Shown: positions 1 through 13,734, numbered from the stretch's first letter. The stretch is DNA of 64,000 bases from Tetracentron sinense (GCA_015143295.1 CM026562.1:12862041-12926040), one strand, 5' to 3'. Translations and numbers: made by a program. Notes: generated by a model from the letters alone, not told the origin.

Positions 1-434
1 GATGCTTAGAGAGAGTACTTTAACTGCATGCACAACTAATACTGATTTTCCCATTGACAGTTAAGTTGCATCTTCTTCTTCTTCTTTCTTATTTTTTATA
101 AGACATAATCATGCACAGGCTTAATATCTGCAGCTTGCTTCGGAGATGAAATATGTTTGGAAAAAGTTCCCTTCTTGCATATGCAATTGTTTTTCTTTCG
201 TTTGTTATTCTTCATATTTCATTTCTGTTGTAATTTATTTTAATCACTAAAGGATATTATTGTGCCCCTTAAGCTCACAGATCAAAGTTTTTAGTTGTAA
301 CAATTTGATTTCTTGTCACTCTTTTATTTAAAGTGCATATAAACTCCCGTTTCTTTTATTCTTTGCTATTTTTATTTCAAGTAGGATTCCACTTCTTGCT
401 ATTCCCTTATACAGTGTTTGTTCACCATGATAAG

Positions 435-3400
435 GATGATGAAGGTGACAATGCTTTCCACGTAGCAGCTAATGCAGCCAAGATGATCCGCGAAAATCTT
501 GAATGGATTGTTGTTATGCTGCATCATCCAGGTGCTGCTATTGAAGTCAGAAACCACAGGCAAGCATTAGATTATAGAAATGCTGGACTCGTTTGGCTAA
601 ACGAGGCTTATCATGATATTGTCGTGTTTTCTAATGGTTTACATTTCAAATGTTTGATGTGGATTTTAACCCCGTATCGTGTATATTGGGCCGATACGCC
701 CGATATGGGATAATTTTCTGTTAATTTTTTTTTTCTCTTCTGTTTACACTAGGATCCATAGCACAGACTCCCGATAAGCAACAACTTATTTACATAAATT
801 ATTATTTAAGTAAATGGTTTTAAATTAATTTTACTTTCATTTACTTAAGATATTTATATGTAAATAAAATTATACCCCCTATTTGAATTCAATTAAAGTT
901 ATCTTGGATCCAAATTTCTGAAGAATAAAAAGTCAAATTTCTAGTTGTGCTTTTTAGGGATTAGATTAAAATTCAGCTTTTAAATGGTAAGAGATTTCTC
1001 AAATATTAAAATTTCTTAAATTTTACTATATCAAAAGATTAAGAACACCCAAAAGTGCAGCAAAAAAAAGTCTCATATTTTAGTCTTCACAAATATTTTC
1101 ATCAATATGGTCAAAAAGTCAACTAATAGTGTAACGTTTCAACATCTAGACTTACATTCAAGCTTATAATTTATAGTTGTAATTCAATACATTCTTATTA
1201 TCGCACCTCAAAATACCCCATAAGAGTTAGGTATATTTTAGTTCGTGACCGCCATGTCAAACCATCCTATAGGACACATAAGGCATACTTAACATCCTGT
1301 CAGAGCGCACAAGTTATACATATAACTAAAACAAAGCGGAAGCAATTCAAAATAACATACTCCTTTCATTAGGTTCAAGTTCGAACCAACAGAATATCGT
1401 AAACATTAAGCATGAAGTGGACAAGTCCCACTCTCAATACTATCAAAATGTAAGAATACTATCCCTCTTTCTCTCAACAAAAGTCTAATTCGGGCCAGCT
1501 ATCTAGTACTCCATCATCCTGATGATCCATAGTAGGCTTCGGCTCGTAGTACTCTTCTTCTATCCAAGGTTCCGAACCACAGATGTCGAAGGGAGCATGT
1601 GCACCTTCTGACACTCAACGGATACCAACCACTAGCCAACAATGTGATAAGCAAGATTATGCATACAATTATAGAAATCGTAGAGCGTAGAGCATAAAAC
1701 AACTGTGCATATTTTCCAAAATCATTGCCTTATGAGCTTTCGTGTAAAACATACAACTTATGAGTGTGTCTTACGAGTTCTTATGAGCTCCTTATGAGAT
1801 CCATAGAGCATGTGAGATCCTTAGATGAGCGTAGAGCATAAAACAACTGTGCATATTTTCCAAAATCATTGCCTTATGAGCTTTCGTGTAAAACATACAA
1901 CTTATGAGTGTGTCTTACGAGTTCTTATGAGCTCCTTATGAGATCCATAGAGCATGTGAGATCCTTAGAGCATGTGAGATCCTTGAGATCTTAGACGTTG
2001 AGATCCTTATGAGCATGAGTAACCGATCTTAGAAACCAGCCCAAAGTTTGGCATAATCACTTATGAGTTCTTGTGTGTTTCCTTAAAACAGTTCTTATGA
2101 GTTTTGAAACATCCAACTTATGAGAAATCCGATTCATGCAAGCTTGTGTACATGTGAGGCTTGTGAGGATCATTATAGCCTCAAAACATAACTCTTGTGA
2201 GCATCATGATAAGCATAGAAGACTTATAACATTCAGGTATATTCATAGAAGATCATACATCATAGAATTTTCATTAAAATGATAGTTTACAAACACTTAA
2301 AATTTCATCATCCAATAAACCAATAACATACTTAGAATATGGTTTTCTGAAAATAATAAAACAAGGTTAGATAGTAGAAAGTATCTACCTTAAAAGGAAG
2401 TTGTTTTACACTTCTGTGGATCAGAATAAAGCTTGAGGAAACTTGGTTGAAGCTTTGAGAAAGCTGAAACCTTAATTTGAAAACAAAACCAAAACCCCTT
2501 TTTGATTTCAGAATTTTAGAACAACCTTGAGTAGAAACCCAAGCTCTAAAACACTAAAAATAGTAAAGTACAAACCTTAGAAGCAAGGATTGAGCTTCAC
2601 TTTGCTTTGAGAAGAACGCTTTGAGAAATCAGAGGTTTCTTCTCTTCTTCAATCTCTCAAAAATCCAAGCTTTTCGTTTGAGTAGATCAATCCCACGAGT
2701 TCAGATCCTATTTATAGGTCTAGGGTTGCCAAAACCCCTTAAATTCATTGCAAAATATCTCAAAATATCTCCCGAGGTCGGTGCCAAGGTCGGTGGAAGA
2801 GTTTTGGGTCGTTCTGGGCATGAAATCGTCGACGACGCATTCTGTTTGGTTCACTCGTCGACGAGTCCAAGGCACTCGGCGATGAGTGGATAGTCTGACT
2901 GGGTGGAGTTTTTCCCGCTTCGGTATTTTGACCATAACTTTTGACTTGCTTATCGTATTTTGACGATTCAACTTGCGTTGGATTCTTCTTTAAAAGGAGA
3001 ACTTTCATGTTTTGTAAAAATCCTAATTTTGAGTTCTTAATTGTCTAATTTGGATCTAAAGCTGACTGGTCTGAAAATGGATTTCAGAAGCCCAGATTTT
3101 CAGCAGACTCGTTTTCGGAAATGTGACGTTTGACCCAACCTCGACTCAAAATCTGAAAAAGTGATAAACATGAACCTCAAAGAGGGTTTCGATATCTTTC
3201 CAAAATTCAAGAATCACTCGATTCCGATCAGGGGTGAGAAATCTAGAGCTCCTTCAAGTTGAGGGTATGTTTAGGCATCCCTTTTCTTTTCAAACTTTTA
3301 ACTTACCCCAATTATGTTTTCACTCTCACAACCTTAATTGAACTCCCTTAAGACTTTAAAACATTCCTAATACCATAAGCATAAATTAGAATCCAAAATC

Positions 3401-6400
3401 CTCTTTCACACATAATAACACAATCATTTCAAAATCCAAGGCTTTAAGCCTTAACACACTATTCACTAGCAGTATTCACTGGCTATGAAAGCGAGATTCG
3501 AGGTTCTACACTTATTTAACAAATTTGAATGAAGGTTTTAATATCTAGATAGTATTTCTTATACTTGGCTAAGTGACTATGATTTGTATTTTTGTACCTG
3601 TTTATCAGCACTCACACCTTTTTTGACTTATAAAATTTTTAATTCTCACCTGTCATAAGTATGATTATAAACATAGTTGGAGGCCCTCATGTAGTTTATT
3701 TTTAGCTTATATTTGCATTAAAATAAGTTTTATGCAAGGTATCCAAGTTTTTCCTTGCGTTTCTTAATGTAATCCGATTTTGTCCGCCATGTCTGCCATA
3801 TCCATCTGATATAGTCTGCTACGCATATACATATCTTGTTTTAGACTTACCGATATGACACCCAATACTAATATTTTGAACCATGATTATTGCACGATGT
3901 GATGGTGAATTGTACTATATTACTGATTGACTTCATACTTTTATAATGGGAGACAGTGGTAAGACATTGCGTGATTTTTTGGAAGCCCTACCCCGAGAAT
4001 GGATTTCAGAAGATCTGATGGAAACACTCATAAATAAAGGAATTCATCTGTCTCCGACAATGTGAGAAAATTGATTATTTGATTGTGTTTTGTTTGATGC
4101 ATAACATTTTTTAATATCGTTCATGAGTTTCCTTGAAGAGACGTACTTGTTTATGACTGCATATACTTGATTTTTTTGTATTCTGGATGGTGTTTAGATA
4201 TGAGGTAGGGGATTGGGTGAAATTCAAAAGAAGTGTGAAGACTCCTGCATATGGGTGGCAAGATGCAGGGCATAAGAGTGTTGGTTTTGTGCAGAGTGTC
4301 CAGGATAAGGACAATCTCATTGTATCATTTTGCTCAGGAGAGGCTCGTGTTTTGGCAAATGAAGTCATAAAAGTGATCCCGCTAGACAGGGGGCAGCACG
4401 TGCAACTTAAACCCGATGTTAAGGAGCCAAGGTTTGATGATACATCGTTGATAACACAGTTTTGATCTAAATCAGTACTGCTACGATAAGTTCTTTATAT
4501 AACTTGACTTTAGAATTTAGGTGAAATTATTGTTGTATGCCTGTTGAAATACAAACAATTGTGGTATGCCTATAAACACTCGAGGCTCTATTTCATGGAC
4601 CATGTCTTCATAGTTCTTAATTTTGTTATTATTTCTCTATAGTATAATTGTTCTTAAGTTGCTTATCAGTAAGGAGTCATCATTGGTTAAGAAAGTAAAA
4701 GGTAGTAGGTCATCAGGGATTTTCTGCTTCTGATGTAAACTTCTAAATCTCTGCATCAAATGTACAATCGCTAAACTCTTAGGACCATTGTGGAAGGGCC
4801 TATACTAGAAAATATTCTAAGACGATCTCTGTCACGTTACATGTTGGCTTGAGTACCTTTTAGCTCATTAATCATACTTAGATAATCTCGTTCAATGATT
4901 TGGGTATCCCCAGGATATGTATACCCTTTTCTGTAACGAAGCCGTTTTCCATTCAGTGGAGCCATTTGAGCCTAGCTGCTACAGATTTTCCTATTGCCTT
5001 GAAAATTTAGCGAGTGCTTACTAGGATTATATAGACAGATTTGGCACACCAACTGGAGAAACACATTGCATCTACACCTGCGACCGGCAATCAGCAAGAG
5101 TGTTAGTTTCAGCCTTGTGATACAAGGATGTTTGGCTCTTTGCCAGCTCTTACATCAATCGCCAAGCTTTTACTCTTAAGTTTTTTTGGGTAGACTTAAC
5201 TTCTTTCTGATTAACTTTTAGTTAAATATTGTGAAAAAATTTCATTTGTTGGAGGCCAATATTTCTGTTTAAGTAATCACATGTCAAATATAGATATGTG
5301 ATGTTGACTCTCAAGGACAAGACTTCTGGAGTGTCACTATATGGATATCTTGTATGTGGCATGGAAAATTTCTTCCCCGTTCACTTTCTATAGATGTGAA
5401 TGTTTCATAATAACGTCTAAAATCACAAAGATTTGGAGTCGCCACCTATTTTAATTTAAGGGGAAATTATGAACCCTAAATATCCAATGGTAAGGGCCGT
5501 AAGGCAATATCCAATGGTAAGGCAATATGGTCTGAAAGCAGAATGTCTAGGTAAGAGATTCTATTGTACTAAAGGAAGGTATTAGGTACCCTTAGACCCC
5601 TGCTAAAAAGCAATTACCTACTTCCTAAATCTAGATTAGACTATATTGGAAACCCTACTAAAATTCCTAGTTAAGATGACATGCTATTTAAGGATATCAT
5701 GGAAATATGCTCAATTGGAAACAAAACAGAAATGGAAACTTGCTAAGACAGTTTAGGCAATTTTCACCATGGCTAGTTGAGTGGAACTTCCTAAGAAATG
5801 GAAGCAAAACAGAAATAAAAATAATTTCTTTCCCATTTTATGTTCGAAGTCTGGATCTTAGAAGTGATTTTATAGAAGAGATTCATGTGAGAAATATGAT
5901 GGGTGAAGAAGTTGATTTTTAGGTTTTTTTATTTATTTTATTTTTTAATGAATTTTGTATGTAAGATTGTGATTACTTAGAATATGGACACAAGTCCATA
6001 TAAGTCTTTACTGTGGTTAAGTTTCTGTACAATTGGGACTGTGCATCTCTATTGCTGTTTTACCTTTCCACTTGGCTTGAGGTCTACCATTGTCGCTCAT
6101 TTGAAGTTAAAGGATCTTTCCTCCTTCAATCTACTTGCTGGAATATTCAAGAGATCTTGTTAATTGTCTCAACTTAAGTTAGTGTTTAAAGGAGTCTTAA
6201 TTTCCGGCAAGTTTATAATCATTTATCGTTTTATCGTAAGTAATCTGGAAAATATCAAGGGTTTGTTTTGAAAGATATCAAGCCCTATGCTGGAATTTAC
6301 AGCTGCAAATATTGTCTGGCATCACTTACCACTTAGCTTCCTTTATTTCGCTTTTAGACCTTTCAAAGTTTTCGTCATTGCTAGTTGATTGCAACTTGGA

Positions 6401-9400
6401 CCCTGCTCAACCCGAGCCCAGTTGACCAAATCCGCTTTTTTGGTAGGTAGGTTGGGCTTGGGTTGCGATCGCAACTTGGCTCAAATTCAGGTTGGGCTTG
6501 GGGTTAAGTATTGTTCACCCAGACCCAACCTGAACCTGACGATGCATGTTATGTATTATATGTTTGTATATATATACATATAATGTGTGCATTATCATTT
6601 CCCAAAATTTAATCTTAGATTCTCAATATTTCCATTATGTTTCTGTGATATTTACAATGTTTTCTTAAAGTTTCTTGAAATGTTTCCACTTCCTAAGGGA
6701 CTGAAGGTTATTATAAACTGAAGTTCAAAATCTTGTGCAAATCCAACTGATCTTTGCCCAACCTGGTCCAAACCCATGTGAACAGTAGTTGGCCTAGGGT
6801 TGAGTACTTGAGTTATGAACACCTCAGGTTGGGTTCAGGTTGATGCTCAGTTTTTGATGCATTATATTTTGCTTTAGTAAATATAAGTTTAGTCGACTTA
6901 AGTTAATGTTTATGAGAGTGCATATTTCTTATAGTTAGGTTGGTCTATTTTGTATATAATAAGAATCAGAGAGTCAAGTCAGAGTAAAATAGTTTTTTGA
7001 CTGGTTGAGTTTAAAAGTTAGTTAATTTTGTTATTTTTTTTGATCGGTAAAAGCAATTTTATTAAAAAGAAAAGGAGCAGATTCACAAAGAGTGAATCAC
7101 AAGAAACTAAAACAAGCATAAGAGCCTAGCTACAAACGAAAACGAAAGCAAACCAAAACGAAACACAAGAAACAGCACAACACTCCCCCACTACCACTAG
7201 GAAATAAAGTTATCAAACCCTATCTCCACCACATCAGCTTTAGCAGAGACCTAATCCCACAACAAAGCACGCGTATAGGAACACACTCTCTCAGTAGTCG
7301 ACGAAGAGTTTTTGAACGCCTATTTTGCTCCTTCCACGAAGACCACAAAACCACTCCTAGCAAAGAGGCTCAAATAAGATCGATCGGGCTCTCTAGCAAA
7401 ACTGAAAACCAACTAGATAAACAGCCCTGAAGAGACGAGGGAAAGACCAAAGCAACCCCAAGTTGGGATAGGAAATACACCCAGATGGTCCTCACAAACG
7501 GGCAATGCACTAACAAATGGTCTACAGATTCTTCCTCCGCCAGGCACAGATAGCAACGGTTAGGAAGACTCCAACTTTTTTTTTTTCAAATTATCCAGAG
7601 TCAGGATCTTGTCTAAGGAAGCTGACCAAAGGAAGAAAGAGACCTTAGAAGGCACTCCAAAACACCATACAATCTTGCGGGGGAAATTCGAATAGGGACC
7701 TGGATGCGCTACCTACAAAAAGGATCTCACGGAGAACCTCCTTTTACTATTCCTGGCCCAAACTCATCTGTCCCTCGATGACACATCGATACGCACCGAC
7801 TCCAGCTTGGACAAAAAGTTAGCAAACTCCTGAACTTCCCAGTCATTCAAAGGCCTCCGAAATCTAGGGCTCCAAACCACTACGCCCGCTCTCCTGACAT
7901 ACATATCCGCAACTGCCGTGGATTTAAGGGGGAAGAACTGCACCAAGGATCAGACCAAAACTTTACTTCCGCACCAATCACGAGACGAGTATGCTTGACA
8001 AAACTAGCCCAACCGGACACAATGCCTTTCCAAAGGCCTACCCCATGAGGACCCCTAGGCTGTTTTGGCTCCCAACGGTCTCTACTCCCATGACGAGCCA
8101 CAATAACCGTCCTCCACAAACTGTCACCTTCCAAACCAAAATGCCAAAGCCATTTGCCCAACAAAGCCTTATTAACTGCCCTAATTGGCCAAATATTAAG
8201 CCCTCCTCTCTTTAAGCCGACAAACCCACTTCCACTTTACTAGATGGAACTTCTTGATCACAACCTTCTCATTCCACATAAAATCCCGTTGCAGCCTTTT
8301 CATATTGGAAGCAATAGACACCGAAATTCTAAATAGGGAAAGGCAAAAAGTCGGAAGGCTACGAAGTGTACTCTCTAATAAAGTAAGTCTACAGCCTTTG
8401 GAAAGGAGCGAAGATTTCCAACCCGACAACCTCTTGTGAAATCTCTCAATTATCGGCTCCCAGACTGATTTTGATTTGAAGGATGCCCCCAAAGGTAGAG
8501 TTGCCATGTTTAAACCCAGTTTTGCCCAGCCTATTATAAAAGAAGGGGCTGGTCACGTACGGGCATTCTAGGACTCGTGTTCGTAATTGCTGGCTTTGCC
8601 ACCCCTACTAAAATATTAATTTTCTCCCTATCTTCTAGTGGCTAAAAAAATAGCCTAGAAGAAGCTTAACATGCTATAGTTTTCTGCATTCTTCTCCTCC
8701 CTTCTCTTTCTTATTTTCCTTACCAATTTTAGATTTGGTGCTCATTCACCTTGCTGGGATATGCATAAATTGGTGTCAAAGCCTGGATTTCTTACTATAG
8801 TTCGTGAATTTTGTGATTCTATGGCTAGAAGGAGAGGCAATGGATATGTGGAACCTCCACATGATACTAGAGATGAAGAAATTGAGGTCTTACGGAGGTA
8901 TCAAACAGTTACGTGGATTAATCACTGCGAATATTGGAATCATGTACGATCATTCAAGCATCTGAAAGTATTGATTAGAACCTTTAGTGACTGTGTTCCG
9001 TGAGGTGAGGTAGATGAAGAGTACAAAAACTTAGGCCTTTGTGGTTTGTTGATAGGCATTAAGACTTTTATATGAAAGTAGAATTACCTGATTGAGAGTC
9101 ACCACCTATCTTTAATGATTATTCGGATGAGGGGAAATTCATCATGATTGGAAGCTGAATTTTGAGTTATTAGTTTGAGATAGCAACATAGCAATGAATG
9201 AGTCATTTGAAGTTCCTGATGAAAAAGTTCACTTGATAAAGAAAGAATTGAAAGAAACTAGATTATGGACTTGTCAAGACGTTTTGAAGAGCTCAAAAAA
9301 TCCGAATGAAGAGTAAAAACAAATATAATTTTCTTTGTCTACTTATAATGACCATTTTTATGAACTTTTTCGGAGATTTTTAGTATGAGATCAATGTTTT

Positions 9401-12400
9401 TTTTCCTTCCCTTCAGAACAACCACTTCAAGATTGGAAGATATCCTTAATAGTCAAGCCAACGAAACCATGCAAAGGAAGCATCATGGACCCGTTAAATG
9501 CAGTCAAGAAAATATATATCCTTATAAGTGTAGGATACCAAAATGGGAAATATTGGCCAAACCAGAAATCGAAAATTGAAGCTCTAATTGAATTTGCCAC
9601 AATAAGCTTGAGGATAAGGTCCATTTGACTGAGTAGGACTGAGGAAGTAGATTTTGATCTAAATACGAGTTAGTAGATTAAATTTAAAGTTTATAAGAGT
9701 GTATATCTTTTCAAGAGAATGTGAGAGTAGCTCCAATAAGTTTATAAGGGTGCATCCCAGGAAGCTCGTTTCCCAAGCTCACTTACATCATGCTCCTATT
9801 TAGTGGTCAAAGAGGGAGGTATGTGGGTGATGATGAGATAAACCTAAATCTATAGCCTACGGTGTAGACCTTGAGCAAGTATTATTGGATTGAAACTCAA
9901 GACACCTAATTCCTTAGTCCTTGCATATTTCTCATGTAAGGCAAAATCTAAATATGGATGCCCATACTAATATAAAGGGAGTGAGGCGTCCATATCTCAA
10001 TTCTCGCTTCTCTCGTTTCCCAGAGATTTTTGAGCCTTGCTTCCCTTTTCTTGCTTCCGCTTCCTTCTTCTTTTTTTCGTTTTATAGTTTGGACATGTTC
10101 AAGGAAAACCACTAATAATAGTCCAGTGAGTAAAAGTGCAATGATGCAAGTTGAAGGCTCTAAAAGGGGGAAGTGAAGGGCAGAAATGATGTGAATGACA
10201 AGGATTTTAATAACTGGTTAGCTAGGGGCAGAGTCAGGAGGTCGTGTCTTATAAAATATTTTCTCACCAACTCTATTTACATCAATTTTAGCCTTCCCCC
10301 CTTTTATAGCTATTTCTTTTAATAATCTTATTAGTCGCTCTGCTGACCAGAGAAGTCATTACCATCCACATTCACTTTGAAGTTATATAAACTTATAGTT
10401 CATATTGCAGTGCAAAATCCTGCACCATATCTCTGACCATTAACTGTAAACATGTTGCTAGAGGTGCACCTGCAGCCTTGAGCCGCAAGTTTCAACCGAA
10501 TAACCGAGAAATATGCCACCCTATTTTGTGCTGTTGAACTCCCACCTTTTCACTATAGACAATATTAAAATATTTGTCTGAATCATTTTAGAAAACATAG
10601 TCTTATGACATCACATTCTTCTGGCTTTCTAGCAGCATATTGAGTGCTCAGTTTCTTCGTGTTGCTAAGACGTTTACAAATAATTTGTTATTTTCAAATA
10701 TCACGATTCCCATATATTAAGCTTAGAGCTTGTTGGTACTTGCTCATGAATTCGAGATCAAACGTCGTCACTGATTGATCTGGTACTGAACCAATGAACC
10801 GAGCATTCAGGCTCTTAGTACTAGATGCTAGAACACAAGGCTTGAATTTTTATACATTTTAACATTGTGTTTCATTTTGCATTTTAAATTCTTAAGAGAG
10901 TAATTCCTTAAATCTACGCATGCCAATCAGCATAAATATAAGCTCTCCTACATAACAAATTCCATCTGAGATATCTATCGAAAGTGGAGTTTTGAGGCCA
11001 TGTCATTGAGAAATGCCGTTTTTATGTATGTTCAATAGACAGAATGCAACTTTTATGATGATAACATGTTCTAGAAGTATTTTATTCTGTGATGGGCCTG
11101 ATGGCTTAGGTAACTCGGTCCGTAGTTGATTTATTTCTGGTGCTCCTGTGAAATATCGATATCAATTAGATTTGGAATACAATTCCTTTAGAAGATTATA
11201 ATCCTGTATCGCCTCTCTTGATTGTCTGAATCATTTTAAGATCTGAAAGCAATGTTTCCAGTCAGCATAAGATGCTATGCACCATATTGTAATTCTTAAC
11301 AATGTTGCAATGTAAAATATATCATGTTGTTCTGTTATCAGGTATGGGTGGCGTGGTCAATCACGTGACAGCATTGGAACTGTTCTATGTGTTGATGATG
11401 ATGGGATTCTACGTGTTGGGTTCCCAGGAGCATCCAGGGGATGGAAAGCTGATCCTGCAGAAATGGAAAGGGTTGAAGAATTTAAGGTTGGTGACTGGGT
11501 TCGTATTCGTCCGTCTCTGACAAGTGTAAAGAATGGATTAGGAGCTGTAACACCTGGGAGCATTGGGATAGTCTACTGTATCAGGCCAGACAATAGTCTA
11601 TTGTTGGGACTGAGCTATCTGCCAAGTCCTTGGCATTGTGAACCAGAGGAGGTTGAATCTGTTGTACCTTTCAATGTAAGGGAGAAGTTGGTTTCCTTCT
11701 TTGGGAGTTTATTTCCATCTTCTTACTCTTTCATTTTTTAACATTAATAATATGCTTCGACTTTTACAGATTGGTGACAAGGTATGTGTGAAGCGATCTG
11801 TTGCAGAACCCAGAAATGCTTGGGGTGGTGAGACACACCATAGTGTAGGAAAAATAAGTGACATAGAGAGTGATGGTCTCTTGATAATTGATATACCAAA
11901 TCGGACCATGTCATGGCAAGCCGATCCTAGCGACATGGAAAAGGTGGAGGATTTTAAGGTAATATCATTTTGTTGATTATTACTCGTCTATGAATAGAGA
12001 CATCTATTGTGTGTCTGAGAATCTTTTTCAGTATATATGTTGAATATTTCAATGTGAGCAGGTTGGGGATTGGGTTAGAGTTAAGGCTTCAGTATCCTCT
12101 CCAAAATATGGATGGGAGGACGTTACACGGAATAGTATTGGAATAATCCATAGCTTGGAGGAGGATGGCAATATGAGTGTTGGTTTCTGTTTCAGGAGCA
12201 AGCCTTTCTCTTGCTCTGTGACAGACATGGAGAATGTGCCACCTTTTGAAGTGGGACGAGAGATTCATATGATGCCATCTGTTGCTCAGCCACGGCTTGG
12301 ATGGTCAAATGAAACTCCAGCTACCATTGGGAAAATTGCGAGGATCGACATGGATGGTACTCTAAATGTAAGCATGCTGTAGTCTCTAGCTTATTTTTTC

Positions 12401-13734
12401 ATTTTTTTTTATCGTTCATGTATGTGCATTTATGGACATTTCTGTCCCTAGTCATGTGAAACGTTGTAGTCAGGAGTGGCTTCTGTATCTCTATGTAGGT
12501 GAGAGTGCCTGGCAGAGGTAGCTTGTGGAAGGTTGCTCCTGGCGATGCAGAACAGCTTTCAGGATTTGAAGTTGGTGACTGGGTTCATTCGAAGCCGAGT
12601 CTGGGGACAAGACCAAGTTATGACTGGAACAGTATTGGAAAAGAAAGTTTAGCAGTGGTGTACAGTGTGCAGGATACTGGTTATTTAGAGCTGGCATGTT
12701 GTTTCCGTAAAGGAAGGTGGATAACTCACTACACAGATATTGAAAAGATTGAATGCTTGAGAGTAGGGCAGCATGTTCGTTTCCGCATTGGACTCGTTGA
12801 GCCAAGGTGGGGTTGGAGAGGTGCCCACCCTGATTCAAGAGGCATTATAGCTGGAGTGCATGCTGATGGAGAAGTGAGGGTGACATTTTCCGGTTTGTCG
12901 GGGTTGTGGAGAGGAGATCCTGCAGACCTTGAGATGGAGCAGATATTTGAGGTGGGAGCGTGGGTGAAAATAAGTAATGGGACAAGTGGGTGGAAATCCT
13001 TGGGACCTGGGAGTATTGGCATTGTTCAGGGAATAGGGTATGAAGGAGATGAATGGAATGGAAACATCCTCGTTGGGTTTTGTGGGGAGCAGGAAAGGTG
13101 GGTAGGACCAGCTTCCCAGCTCGAAAGAGTGGATGGGCTTGTAGCAGGTCATCGGGTGAGAGTGAAATTCTGCGTAAAGCAGCCTAGGTTTGGGTGGTCA
13201 GGCCATGGGCACGCAAGTGTGGGGACCATATCAACAATAGACGCAGATGGAAAGCTGAGGATATATACACCGGCTGGCTCAAAGGCTTGGATGCTGGATC
13301 CATCCGAAGTGGAGCGGGTGGAGGAAGAGGAACTGCGTATAGGAGACTGGGTTAAGGTGAGGGCTTCTGTTGTGACACCAACTCACCAGTGGGGAGAGGT
13401 GAGTCATGCGAGTATCGGAGTGGTGCACAGGATAGAGAACGAGGAGCTTTTGGTGGGATTCTGCTTCATGGAGAGGCTTTGGGTATGCAAGGAGTTGGAG
13501 ATGGAGCGAGTGAGGCCATTCAAGGTGGGGGACAATGTGAGAATTAAAGGAGGATTGGTGACCCCAAGGTGGGGATGGGGGATGGAAACACACGCGAGCA
13601 AGGGCCAGGTGGTCGGGGTGGATGCAAATGGGAAGTTAAGGATCAAGTTTCAGTTGAGGGAGGGGATGCCATGGATTGGAGATCCCGCTGATATTGTTTT
13701 TGATGAGAGCTCCACTGGCACTAGTGCTTTGTAG
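435..13734 (+). CDS. KEG: KEEP ON GOING (KEG) E3 ligase, C-terminal half, 7 exons
   Basis: This is the 3' part of a KEG gene. Exons: 435-559, 3957-4061, 4198-4431, 11342-11675, 11770-11958, 12062-12367 and 12499-13734; together 2529 nt, 842 residues and a TAG stop. The first exon encodes the last ankyrin unit (DDEGDNAFHVAANAAKMIRE). Residues 78 to about 835 form twelve HERC2-like repeats, each starting near a VGDWV-type motif and usually holding a GW pair. KEG proteins are known to combine RING, kinase, ankyrin and twelve HERC2-like repeats and to target ABI5-type factors for ubiquitination at the trans-Golgi/early endosome; only the C-terminal part lies here. Every junction closes in frame, e.g. 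AG|G TAT GGG TGG at 4431/11342. All introns are GT-AG except 560-3956, which is GC-AG. The left edge of the first exon is uncertain: 435 is where homology starts, while 415, after a stronger acceptor, is possible. No stop or frameshift interrupts the frame. Two introns are enlarged by transposons. Confidence 0.95.
1474..1614 (-). CDS. Short conserved open frame in LTR A (relic)
   Basis: The frame is open from 1614 to a TGA at 1476-1474 and encodes a stretch containing APFDICGSEPWIEEEYYE. The same frame occurs in LTRs B, C and E with mostly synonymous differences in the core. The MSAG start seen in B and E is missing here and a TGA lies directly upstream, so this copy looks broken at its start. 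Function unknown. Confidence 0.35.
   Translation of the reverse strand: MSEGAHAPFDICGSEPWIEEEYYEPKPTMDHQDDGVLDSWPELDFC
1685..1972. repeat. 144-bp tandem duplication inside LTR A
   Basis: The unit starting GCGTAGAGCATAAAACAACT at 1685 recurs at 1829 almost unchanged, and is followed by further GAGCATGTGAGATCC copies. The unit is itself rich in CTTATGAG/CATGTGAG words that continue to about 2210. Confidence 0.85.
2822..2888. promoter_or_regulatory. Palindrome cluster upstream of TATA in LTR A
   Basis: TCGTCGACGA (2826-2835) and the 14-bp perfect palindrome ACTCGTCGACGAGT (2853-2866) are followed by a degenerate copy (2873-2888). They lie about 110-175 bp upstream of the TATA-like box at 2707-2718 in LTR orientation. 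A regulatory role is inference. Confidence 0.55.
7028..8515 (-). mobile_element. 5'-truncated L1-type LINE fragment
   Basis: The - strand frames encode in order a reverse-transcriptase C-terminal segment (8507-8196, with LSGWKSSLLSKGCRLTLLES and LQRDFMW), a downstream segment (8164-7880, with LGKWLWHF, GLWKGIVSGW and FWSDPWC), and a zf-RVT-like tail around 7490-7560 (VDHLLVHCPF). Frameshifts separate them. The + strand copy begins with a T-run at 7032-7043, the element's A-tail. The endonuclease and first part of RT are missing, typical 5' truncation. I could not find a convincing target-site duplication. Confidence 0.85.
8530..9003 (+). mobile_element. Gypsy leader, primer site and gag start, fragment
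   Basis: AAATTGGTGTCAAAGCCTGG at 8766-8785 is a degenerate form of the initiator-tRNA-Met primer site that follows plant LTRs. It is followed by a frame starting MARRRGNGYVEP at 8821 with an EEIEVLRR segment resembling gypsy gag N-termini. Upstream to about 8530 may be LTR end. There is no pol. A scrap of an old Ty3/gypsy element. Confidence 0.45.

Larger units (their letters stand above)
1199..3510 (-). mobile_element. Solo LTR A, TGTAGAACC family, antisense in KEG intron
   Basis: Read on the - strand, the LTR starts TGTAGAACCTCGAATCTCGC at 3510 and ends GGTGCGATA at 1199. It is flanked by perfect 5-bp duplications CTTAT (1194-1198 and 3511-3515). No internal region is present, so it is a solo LTR left by LTR-LTR recombination. 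Its start matches LTR C at 44601 (TGTAGAACCCCGGATCTCGC). It carries a palindrome cluster (2826-2888), a TATA-like CCTATAAATAGG (2718-2707, - strand), a 144-bp tandem duplication (1685-1972) and a short conserved open frame (1614-1474). The 3-prime terminal ACA of its relatives is mutated to ATA. Confidence 0.9.
560..3956 (+). other. KEG intron with GC-AG boundaries
   Basis: The exon ends CACAG and the intron starts GCAAG, the usual context of a GC donor. It ends ACAG before TGGTAAGACA. Joining 559 to 3957 restores the family's RNHSGKTLRDFLEALP stretch. Apart from solo LTR A (1199-3510), the flanks 560-1198 and 3511-3956 are AT-rich with nothing further recognised. Confidence 0.85.
4432..11341 (+). 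other. 6.9-kb KEG intron, mostly decayed repeats
   Basis: GT donor (GTTTGA) and CAG acceptor. Contents: 4432-7024 is AT-rich, with at 6390-6850 a pair of GGTTGGG(C/T)T(T/C)-type segments in both orientations that may be an old foldback element. 7028-8515 is a LINE fragment and 8530-9003 a gypsy leader fragment. Stretches near 5430-5620 and 9100-9150 share a GGAGTCGCCACCTATTTT-like word typical of decayed repeats. In 9004-11341 I see no gene. Confidence 0.7.

Noticed and set aside
12491..13646. Several - strand frames of 80-115 codons across the last KEG exon
   Set aside because: Shadows of the KEG coding strand.
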